The notes below the pieces were generated by a model. That model was given only the letters and a program-made list of their open reading frames with translations. It did not search any database and was not told the DNA's origin. Below, one piece after another: positions 57,810-64,000 of a DNA stretch of 64,000 nucleotides. The stretch covers positions 1-64,000 of the forward strand of contig QAIB01000013.1 of the NCBI GenBank assembly GCA_030418545.1, in the 5' to 3' direction. The position numbers were made by a program, and so were the translations under genes. The DNA is from Xenophilus aerolatus. GTDB lineage: Bacteria; Pseudomonadota; Gammaproteobacteria; Burkholderiales; Burkholderiaceae_C. Numbering within the stretch: position 1 is the first letter of the stretch; each line of letters opens with the position of its first letter.

Positions 57810-57837
57810 ACCACTAACAGTGGAAGACGAATAAAGA

Positions 57838-59076
57838 ATGACATCAGATTTTTGGACAGACCGGCGGTTCGGGGGCGTGCTCCGCGCAGGCGACTCGCGT
57901 CGCTATGGCGTCGACATCAAGAGTGATCGGAAAACTCTTATAGATGCGGCGATAAAACTTGGAGTCTCAGGCATAGCGTCTTTCGCTCCAATATATCGAA
58001 CCTCAATTAAAGGCAGAGATTGCCATTCCATCAAAGACTATAGTCAAACTCTCGTTCTTCCACTAGTTGCGAAGCATTTGCACTATAAGCTCCGGAAGGA
58101 GCGGCCCACCCGAGACAGAATCGTAGTGAATGCGATAGAGTCCTTGACGGACGCATTGCCGATGTATGTAGTGCGGCGCGATATAAAGTCGTTCTACGAA
58201 ACGGTTCCCACTGATCCGCTTATGGACCGGCTCCTATCGACAACCTATTTGCCGGGCACAGTGAGGCGACACATCGTCTCGTTCTTTAAAACATTCAGCG
58301 GAAGCACCGGAATCCCGCGCGGCACTCCGCTAAGCCCAGTTCTAGCAGAGTTTGCTTTAAATGATTTCGATAAGCAAGTTCGCCGACTTCCGGGCGTATA
58401 CCGATATTTCAGATATGCTGACGACATACTAATTTTTTCGTATATCGAGCCGGAGGCACTTGCAAAAACGATCGAGCTGCTTCTCCCCAATGGAATGAAA
58501 TTCAATGCTGAGAAGTCTTCTGAAATCGCCCTCTGCGCTAAAAAAGGCTCTGCGTCAACGAAAAGCTTTGAATATTTAGGCTACGAATATCGAATGTCCG
58601 ATCTTGGCGGTGGCCCCCATCTTCGAACAGTGAATCTGGCAATATCTAAGAAGAAGATACAGAAAATCAAAACTAGAATTGTATTAACGCTTAAGTCTTT
58701 CGCGAGCAATGCTGATTTCCAACTTTGCAGGGATCGGATGAAATTTATCTCCGGCAACTATAGTGTTCAGCGGAAAGGAGCGAATTCAATAAAATCATCA
58801 AAAGAAGTAAAGTCCGGAATTTACTACAATTATAAGTTGTGCGGTGAATATAAGGAAGGCAGGAAAGGCGAGTACGACTGCGCAGAGCTCAAGCATATTG
58901 ACGGATTTTTCCAGTCGCTGATCAAGATCCACACGCCATTCGGCTCGAAGTTGACCGCGGCCCAGCGCCAGGAGCTATCAAAGATTTCGTTCGCCAAGGG
59001 ATTTACCCACAAATTCCACCACGACTTTGACGCCATGCGCATCGTCAGCATTAAATCGGTGTGGCGAAATGCCTAA
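57838..59076 (+). CDS. drt3a: Reverse transcriptase, DRT type 3 subunit A (UG3-like)
   Basis: The 412-residue protein is a complete RT domain: motif A VVRRDIKSFYE (Asp115), motif B GIPRGTPLSPVL (158-169), motif C YFRYADDILIF (YADD 193-196), and FEYLGYEY near 244-251. There is no maturase, endonuclease or retron-type extension. The tandem pair with a second, larger RT is the arrangement of DRT type 3 (UG3 + UG8), an anti-phage system. The gene is AT-rich (a sampled line is 45% GC) compared with about 70% or more around it, indicating transfer. It overlaps drt3b by 8 bases. The start at 57838 lies right after an AAAGA tract. Confidence 0.88.
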   Translation: MTSDFWTDRRFGGVLRAGDSRRYGVDIKSDRKTLIDAAIKLGVSGIASFAPIYRTSIKGRDCHSIKDYSQTLVLPLVAKHLHYKLRKERPTRDRIVVNAIESLTDALPMYVVRRDIKSFYETVPTDPLMDRLLSTTYLPGTVRRHIVSFFKTFSGSTGIPRGTPLSPVLAEFALNDFDKQVRRLPGVYRYFRYADDILIFSYIEPEALAKTIELLLPNGMKFNAEKSSEIALCAKKGSASTKSFEYLGYEYRMSDLGGGPHLRTVNLAISKKKIQKIKTRIVLTLKSFASNADFQLCRDRMKFISGNYSVQRKGANSIKSSKEVKSGIYYNYKLCGEYKEGRKGEYDCAELKHIDGFFQSLIKIHTPFGSKLTAAQRQELSKISFAKGFTHKFHHDFDAMRIVSIKSVWRNA

Positions 59077-60997
59077 GAAAATTGACAGAAAATTCTGGGT
59101 CTATCGGCCGCTGCTTACTGATACGCTGCCGTACGAAGTACCGATCGTTTTCAGCAACGACGCGTATTATCTTCGACTATGTCAACCCGCCGCTGCAGCG
59201 GATCAAGCGCCCATAGTTAAGAATATCTTGGAAAGATCGAAATCGACCCCGACCATCCCATATTCCTATCGAATAAAAAAAGACAGTACGAAGAAGACCT
59301 TGCTGGGACTCCCGCATCCCTTTGCTCAATTAGATATTTGCAATTTCTACGACCGCTACGAGTCGTCAATATTAACGGCTTGCGGAAGAAGCGATTTTTC
59401 GCTGCGGCACCCTGCAGGCATTGCTGCAGTATACGTCGAGGAGATGGAAGCGCCCGCCCATGCGCCGCTCAAAATTGGGCAGCCTCACATGGAGCCGGCG
59501 GCCGGCCAACCCGAACTGAGCCGAATTGTTTCCTACTTCACCTATCGCAAATTTTCACTACTAAGCAAATTCTATACCTCGCGTGAATTCATTGCATTGG
59601 AAAAGCAATTTAGACAACTCCGGCAAGTGGATGTGTCGAAATGCTTTTATAACATTTACACACACTCAATCAGTTGGGCCATGCGGAGCAAAAGTTTTGC
59701 GAAAGCAAACTTGAACACACCTTCGTTCGACACAATTTTTGACGGCCTAATGCAAAGAGCCAATCACAACGAAACGAACGGAATCATTGTCGGGCCTGAA
59801 TTTTCGAGAGTGTTCGCAGAGATAATCATGCAAGCCATTGACTTAAAGCTTGAAGAAGCTCTAAGGCAGAATGGGGCTATCAATGGCGTCCACTATGCGA
59901 TCCGACGTTACGTAGATGACTACTCTATATTTGCCCATTCGAATGATATTCTTGATCAAGTGGAAGTGGCACTCCGCGAGGGCCTGGAGGAGTTCAAGTT
60001 ACATATAAACGAAGCTAAGGTTAAAACTTTGGCACGCCCGTTTGTGACAAATCTGACTCAGGCGCGAAGCGACCTGAATGTTCGTCTTCACAGAATCAGA
60101 TCTGTGGCTGACAGTGCGGCCTTCGCTTCCAATGATTCGCTCACCATATTGCAACGTCATGAGTTCACATCGCTGTTAGCAGATCTAAGAGGTATCCTTA
60201 GTTCTCGCTCGACGGATGTCGCGGGCATAAGCGGTCAGATTCTTGGAGAGCTTAAAGTAATTCTTGCTAAGGCGCTTCGCGATGTCCCCGCGCTCGGTGC
60301 CTCAAGTCGAGAAAAATTGGACCTCGCAATTAATACTATTCTTGACATCGCGTTCTACATTGTTGCAATCGACCTGCGAGTAAGAACATCGTACAGCCTA
60401 TGCCAATTGCTGATTCGAGTGAAAGAGAAAACCTCTAGTGCCGACGAGTCCATCGCCGACCACTGTGCTTGGAAAATTCAGAAGGAATTATCGTCGATTA
60501 TCAAATCAACGATTAACCAAAGGCAGAGATCCGATACTTCAGATTGCATCGAATTGTACAATTTACTTATATGTGGTGCTCATCTGTATGGTGACGAGTT
60601 TGTGCGCAATCGAGATATCGCATTTGCCATAGGTCGTTTGGGCCAAGAAAAACTAACCTACTTTAAGTATGTATGTACTAAATACTGCATGCTCCGAGAT
60701 AAGACATTTTTCGCCAAAGAACTAAACTCATTGAATGGAAAAGCAGAGACATTTATAGAAGACAAAGAGCGATTTATGACAGAAAGCGAGTGCTATCACT
60801 TGGCGTGCGACTATTGGAGCGCACCCGATATTTCAATGAGCGATAAGCTCAAGCTGTATAAAAAGCTATTCGGCGGTAACCCGTCCACAATCTCGTTCGA
60901 GAACGCCGTCAAATCGCTAGGATTTGTCGATTGGTCGGGTGTGTCAATCGAGCACGCGCTGAAGCGCAGGCAGCTTCGCCCCGTTTATTCTGTGTGA
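59069..60997 (+). CDS. drt3b: Reverse transcriptase, DRT type 3 subunit B (UG8-like)
   Basis: The 642-residue protein has an RT core with motif A LRQVDVSKCFYNIY (Asp188), motif B NGIIVGPEFSRVFAEI (about 238-252) and motif C IRRYVDDYSIFA (YVDD 281-284), preceded by an N-terminal extension (YSYRIKKDSTKKTLLGLPHP, LDICNFYDRYES) and followed by about 300 mostly helical residues of no known domain. Size and order match the partner RT of DRT type 3. Both catalytic aspartates of YxDD are intact. The start overlaps the drt3a stop, so the pair is coupled. A structured ncRNA candidate begins 10 bases after the stop. Confidence 0.88.
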   Translation: MPKKIDRKFWVYRPLLTDTLPYEVPIVFSNDAYYLRLCQPAAAADQAPIVKNILERSKSTPTIPYSYRIKKDSTKKTLLGLPHPFAQLDICNFYDRYESSILTACGRSDFSLRHPAGIAAVYVEEMEAPAHAPLKIGQPHMEPAAGQPELSRIVSYFTYRKFSLLSKFYTSREFIALEKQFRQLRQVDVSKCFYNIYTHSISWAMRSKSFAKANLNTPSFDTIFDGLMQRANHNETNGIIVGPEFSRVFAEIIMQAIDLKLEEALRQNGAINGVHYAIRRYVDDYSIFAHSNDILDQVEVALREGLEEFKLHINEAKVKTLARPFVTNLTQARSDLNVRLHRIRSVADSAAFASNDSLTILQRHEFTSLLADLRGILSSRSTDVAGISGQILGELKVILAKALRDVPALGASSREKLDLAINTILDIAFYIVAIDLRVRTSYSLCQLLIRVKEKTSSADESIADHCAWKIQKELSSIIKSTINQRQRSDTSDCIELYNLLICGAHLYGDEFVRNRDIAFAIGRLGQEKLTYFKYVCTKYCMLRDKTFFAKELNSLNGKAETFIEDKERFMTESECYHLACDYWSAPDISMSDKLKLYKKLFGGNPSTISFENAVKSLGFVDWSGVSIEHALKRRQLRPVYSV

Positions 60998-61007
60998 TAA
61001 TGTTTTC

Positions 61008-61169
61008 GGCCGCGCTGAGCGCGAAGAGATCACCGGCGAAGGGCGCACCTGTAGCCGGTTTACAACGCAGTCGCAAGAATGCGTTGGGCTGCGGAGAGTG
61101 ACTTTGAAGCGCCGGAAGGTGCCGATTAGTGCTGGAAGCAGCACACACATGCCGAGCCTCAGCGTGGCC
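61008..61169 (+). ncRNA. Candidate DRT3 ncRNA with CACACACA tract
   Basis: The region folds by eye into a closed structure: terminal stem 61008-61019 with 61158-61169 (12 bp, one G-U); hairpin ACCGGC/GCCGGT (61032-61037 with 61054-61059); hairpin CAACGCA/TGCGTTG (61063-61069 with 61080-61086); hairpin GCGCC GGAA GGTGC (61109-61122); hairpin GTGCTG GAAG CAGCAC (61129-61144). CACACACA (61142-61149) directly follows and partly enters the last stem. DRT3 systems are reported, as I recall, to use an ncRNA with an AC-repeat template. Ends and expression are inferred. Confidence 0.72.
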
Positions 61170-61182
61170 ACCTCTCTATGGG

Positions 61183-61275
61183 CGGAAAGCAGCCGGAGTC
61201 GAACCGACCAGGAAGCGGCTGGCGCCCCCTACCGGGTTTGAAGCCCGGGCGCACCACCGGGTGCGTTTGCCTTCC
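61183..61275 (-). tRNA. selC: tRNA-Sec (UCA)
   Basis: The minus strand gives a selenocysteine tRNA: 8-bp acceptor stem GGAAGGCA / TGCTTTCC, anticodon stem CCGGG / CCCGG with loop CTTCAAA (anticodon TCA at 61239-61241), a long variable arm, and the T loop GGTTCGACTCC. The discriminator is G. The length of 93 bases without CCA is typical of the family, and CCA does not appear to be encoded exactly (GCCCA follows). selB lies 212 bases upstream of its 5' end on the same strand. Its 3' end faces the DRT3 module, 13 bases away. Confidence 0.93.
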
Positions 61276-61312
61276 GAATAGAAAACTCAATCCCCATGCC
61301 GCTTCGCGAGAA

Positions 61313-61371
61313 GGCCGGCGCCTGAGGCGCCGGCCGTTCAGGCTGTCCAAGCCTGCGCAGGCAGGCTTGGA
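61313..61371. repeat. Two perfect GC hairpins between selC and selB
   Basis: GGCCGGCGCC TGA GGCGCCGGCC (61313-61335, 10 bp) and an 11-bp stem TCCAAGCCTGC / GCAGGCTTGGA (61346-61371) lie in tandem. Neither is followed by a T-run. They may act as processing or termination signals between selB and selC, or belong to a repeat family. Bases 61372-61487 hold no gene. Confidence 0.6.
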
Positions 61372-61487
61372 GCCGCAGCCTTCACCCCCCTTCTGCGCGA
61401 AGGGGGCGCACCCAGCGGCCTGGCAGAGCCAGTTCCGCGGGTGCCCTGAGTTTGAATCGTGCCCCGATCGGCCGAGGCGGCGCGATT

Positions 61488-63812
61488 CTAGGGGGCGTGG
61501 CTCATGTCCTCGCTCTCGGGTCCCTCCGCGCCCCAGCGGGTATTCGGGCGCGGCAGGTGTGCGTCGCCGACGCGGCGGGTGTAGCCGACGCGGTCGAAGA
61601 ACTCGAGGATCTGGATGGCGCGCTTGCGGCCGAGCTGCACGGCGTCGCGGAAGGCGCGGGCTTCGACGGCGCCTGGGGGAAGACGGGCGGTGCGCGGCGC
61701 GGCCTTGGGGGGCGGCTTCGACAGGCTCAGCCCGGACGGTGGGGGGTGGTCGGGGGCTGAAGCGGGTGTGGGAGCGGGCGTGGGTGTGGGCTCGGACGCT
61801 TCGCCTTGGGCCTGAGGCTCGGTGAGCGACGCCGCGCTGAGCGCGGCGAAGGTGGCGGCCAGTTCGGCGATGCGCTCTGCGGGGTAGAACAGGTCCTTCA
61901 CCACTTGGTACAGGGCGCCCAGCCGGGCCTGCTTGCGCAGCAGCTCGCGCACGGTGTCTTCGCGCGTGCCGATGGCCTTGGCGAGGTCGCGCACCCAGGG
62001 CGGGTCGTTGCCGCCCGCGAGCAGCAGGGGCATGAGCTGCGCGGCCATGGCGCTTTCGTCGTCGCTCAGGCGGACGCTGTGGCCGGGCAGGTGCAGCCAC
62101 TGGCCGCTGCGGGCGACGGTGCCTTCGGCCACCAGCTTGTCGAGCCACGACGACCAGCCGGGCAGCGCCGCACGGAAGGCCGACTGGGCCGGGAAGGCCA
62201 TGCGCTGCAGGCGCGCGCTGTTGAGGCCGGGCTCGTCGGGCGCGCGGGCGTGGTGGCGCTCCAGCGCGCCGACGATCCGGGCCTGCACCTGCGCCCACAC
62301 GGCGGGCGACAGCCACAGCAGGTCGGCATTGCCGCCCATGCCCGGGGCGCCCAGCGCCGAACCCGCGAGCGGGCCGGCCTGGCCGAGGGCAAAGGCGGGC
62401 GCGTCGGCACCGGCCCAGCCGGGGTCGGGCAGGCGGCCCAGCAGGCGCGTCAACAGACTGCGCGTGAGGCCGGCGGGCGCGACGGCGAGCAGCGGGCGCG
62501 CGTCGCCACCTGCGCCGCCGCCGGCGCCGACGAGGGCTTCCATCGCGTCGAGCCACTGCATGCGCTCGGCGCTGCGGCGGCGGCGCTCGGGCGCCTGCTG
62601 GTCGAGCACGACGCCGCCGCCCACGGTGCGCGTGCCCTGCGCGTTGCGCAGGATGAAGCGGTCGCCGGGCACGACGAAGACGGGCTGGTCGAAGACGAGC
62701 TGCACGCGGGCGCCGGCACGGGCGGCCGCGGCACCGGCGCCGTCTGCGGCCGCCGACACGGTGTCGGCTTCCAGCGGCACGGCATGGGCCAGGCGGTGCA
62801 TGGCGCCCAGGTGCACGTGCAGCGGCGTCCAGGCGGCGATGGGCGGCGCACCGCCCAGCAGGCGCACGCGCACGTCGATGCGCTGGGTGGCCTGCAGCAC
62901 GCGTGCGTCGGCGATCCAGTCGCCCCGCGCGATGTCGCTCTTGTCGACGCCGGCCAGGTTGAGGGCCACGCGCTGCCCGGCCGCGCCCTGCTCGGCCGCG
63001 CGGTTCTGCGCATGCAGGCTGCGCACGCGCACGGCGCGCGGGGGCGCGTGCCCGTCGCCCGAGCCGGCGCCGAAGTGCGCGATGGTGTCGCCGGCCAGCA
63101 CGGCGCCGCCGAAGACGGTGCCGGTGACGACGGTGCCGTGGCCCGGGAGGGTGAAGACGCGGTCGACCGCGAGGCGGAAGAGGCCGTCCTTGCGGCGGGC
63201 GTGCTGGCGGCGGGCGATGGCGAAGAGGTGGGTGCGCAGCGCGGTGATGCCGGTGGGGTCGGCCGCGGCGGGCTGCCCCTCACCCCCGCCCTCTCCCTGG
63301 AGCGGCAAGGGCGTCGCGCCCGGAGGCACGGCGGTCTCGAAGATCGGCGCGCCGGCCAGGGGCGTGCCGGCGAGCAGCGCGGCGATGTCGGCCTTGACGG
63401 CGGCAATGCGGGCGGCGTCGACGCGGTCGCATTTCGTGAGGGCCACGGTGCCTTCGCCGATGCCGAAGAGCTCGACGATGGCGAGGTGCTCGCGCGTCTG
63501 CGGCATGACGCCGTCGTCGGCGGCCACGACCAGCAGCGCATGGTCGATGCCCGAGGCGCCGGCCGCCATGGTGTGGACGAAGCGTTCATGGCCGGGCACG
63601 TCGATGATGCCGAGCACCTGGGCCGGGTCGTCGCCGGGCATGGCGGCCGATGCGTCGCCCGGCCCGGCCGGCACCGGGGTGTAGGCGTAGCCCAGCTCGA
63701 TGGAGATGCCGCGCGCCTTTTCTTCCTTCAGCCGGTCGGTGTCGACGCCGGTGAGGGCGCGCACCAGCGTGGTCTTGCCATGGTCGATGTGGCCGGCGGT
63801 GCCGAGGATCAT
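61488..63812 (-). CDS. selB: Selenocysteine-specific elongation factor SelB
   Basis: The 774-residue GTPase delivers Sec-tRNA to UGA codons with a SECIS element. G-domain motifs are GHIDHGKT (7-14), DVPGH (71-75) and TKCD (126-129); beta-barrel domains and C-terminal winged helices (for mRNA binding) follow. It is much longer than the 614-residue E. coli protein. Two inserts come from DNA repeats: [11 protein letters not shown] (about 169-179) and a Pro/Ala/Thr-rich linker with [10 protein letters not shown] near the end. The ATG at 63812 ([14 protein letters not shown]) follows GGAG; longer N-terminal sequence is not conserved in type. Confidence 0.95.
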   Translation of the reverse strand: MILGTAGHIDHGKTTLVRALTGVDTDRLKEEKARGISIELGYAYTPVPAGPGDASAAMPGDDPAQVLGIIDVPGHERFVHTMAAGASGIDHALLVVAADDGVMPQTREHLAIVELFGIGEGTVALTKCDRVDAARIAAVKADIAALLAGTPLAGAPIFETAVPPGATPLPLQGEGGGEGQPAAADPTGITALRTHLFAIARRQHARRKDGLFRLAVDRVFTLPGHGTVVTGTVFGGAVLAGDTIAHFGAGSGDGHAPPRAVRVRSLHAQNRAAEQGAAGQRVALNLAGVDKSDIARGDWIADARVLQATQRIDVRVRLLGGAPPIAAWTPLHVHLGAMHRLAHAVPLEADTVSAAADGAGAAAARAGARVQLVFDQPVFVVPGDRFILRNAQGTRTVGGGVVLDQQAPERRRRSAERMQWLDAMEALVGAGGGAGGDARPLLAVAPAGLTRSLLTRLLGRLPDPGWAGADAPAFALGQAGPLAGSALGAPGMGGNADLLWLSPAVWAQVQARIVGALERHHARAPDEPGLNSARLQRMAFPAQSAFRAALPGWSSWLDKLVAEGTVARSGQWLHLPGHSVRLSDDESAMAAQLMPLLLAGGNDPPWVRDLAKAIGTREDTVRELLRKQARLGALYQVVKDLFYPAERIAELAATFAALSAASLTEPQAQGEASEPTPTPAPTPASAPDHPPPSGLSLSKPPPKAAPRTARLPPGAVEARAFRDAVQLGRKRAIQILEFFDRVGYTRRVGDAHLPRPNTRWGAEGPESEDMSHAP
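61714..61742 (+). repeat. TTCGACAGGCTCAG-type repeat in frame in selB
   Basis: GGCTTCGACAGGCTCAGCCC followed by GGACGG is a variant of the TTCGACAGGCTCAG element I recall as widely scattered in proteobacterial intergenic DNA. On the coding strand it encodes SGLSLSKP inside a low-complexity linker between winged-helix domains of SelB. Confidence 0.55.
63276..63312 (-). repeat. CCCTCACCCC-type repeat in frame in selB
   Basis: CCCCTCACCCCCGCCCTCTC followed by CCTGGAGCGGCAAGGG matches the element at 28004-28037. It encodes [12 protein letters not shown] within the SelB G domain just before the second barrel. Confidence 0.6.
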
Positions 63813-63930
63813 GCGGCGCTCCGCGGGCGATGCATGGGGGCGGGTGTGCACAGGGGCGAGGTCGAAGGGGCGCGGCGCATGGCGGGATTGTGCGTGGGGC
63901 GGCGGCGATGGCCCGTGCATGCCGCCCCTG

Positions 63931-64000
63931 TAGGCAGGCGCCGCGAAGGGCTGTCGACGCCAGCGCGTGGTCAGCTTCGCCGAAGGTGGGGCCGCCTACC
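63931..64000. repeat. Short element with terminal inverted repeats at window end
   Basis: It begins TGTAGGCAGGCGCC and ends GGGGCCGCCTACC, giving near-matching terminal inverted repeats around a core that includes CTTCGCCGAAGG. No gene is supported between the selB start and the window end. I recall similar sequences in Variovorax-like genomes, but this is unverified. Confidence 0.45.

Noticed and set aside
57838-60997. Retron or group II intron
   Set aside because: There are two RTs in tandem, with no msr/msd-type inverted repeat upstream and no maturase or HNH domain.
61313-61371. CRISPR-like repeats
   Set aside because: The two palindromes differ from each other and there are no spaced direct repeats.
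63813-64000. 3' end of selA
   Set aside because: Neither strand gives a recognisable SelA C terminus in the last 188 bases.

Overview
This is a GC-rich chromosomal window. Its gene content and intergenic repeats suggest a betaproteobacterium of the Comamonadaceae type (Variovorax, Acidovorax and relatives); this is inferred from protein families and repeats, not from a search. Genes are dense and often overlap by 4 to 8 bases. Only about 57.8-61.0 kb departs strongly in base composition.

Layout. 0-7 kb: aconitase (acnA), a small membrane protein, an MmyB-type regulator and a FadE-type acyl-CoA dehydrogenase. 7-13 kb: a YdeP/FdhF-like molybdopterin oxidoreductase, then nikR and a TonB-dependent receptor with a near-canonical NikR operator between them. 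13-20 kb: a LysR regulator, apbC, a patatin, an NTF2-like protein, a serine hydrolase, a small membrane protein, yceH and an NAD-type isocitrate dehydrogenase. 20-26 kb: metG followed by a tightly overlapped set ending in selU. 26-30 kb: a four-gene unit of acyl-CoA-dehydrogenase-like flavoprotein, PhnD-like binding protein, di-iron ferritin-like protein and selD. 30-33 kb: Coq4, a transglutaminase-like protein and a TlpA-like thioredoxin. 33-48.4 kb: an aldose/L-arabinose island with epimerase, lactonase, sugar 1-dehydrogenase, LysR regulator, two sugar ABC transporters (ChvE-GguAB nested inside YtfQ-YtfRT-YjfF), arabinonate dehydratase and 2-keto-3-deoxyarabonate dehydratase. 48.5-51 kb: an AI-2E permease fused to sensor-like domains. 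51-56 kb: a GntR-controlled amino-acid-type ABC operon with a class IV aminotransferase homologue that lacks the PLP lysine.

The most notable system is at 57.8-61.2 kb. Two adjacent reverse transcriptases (YADD and YVDD) form a type 3 defence-associated RT (DRT3) operon. They are followed by a segment that folds on paper into a closed multi-hairpin ncRNA carrying a CACACACA tract. The module is AT-rich, is preceded by an Mrr-like nuclease, and lies against the 3' end of the selenocysteine tRNA gene (selC). selB follows on the other side of selC. With selD and selU, most of the selenium machinery is present; selA and any selenoprotein are not seen.

A second theme is small palindromic repeats. 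One family has five recognisable copies. Several repeats of different families sit in frame inside genes (the FdhF-like gene, metG, the ferritin-like gene, and selB twice), where they appear to encode linkers. All coordinates and motifs were read by eye; no searches or folding programs were run.
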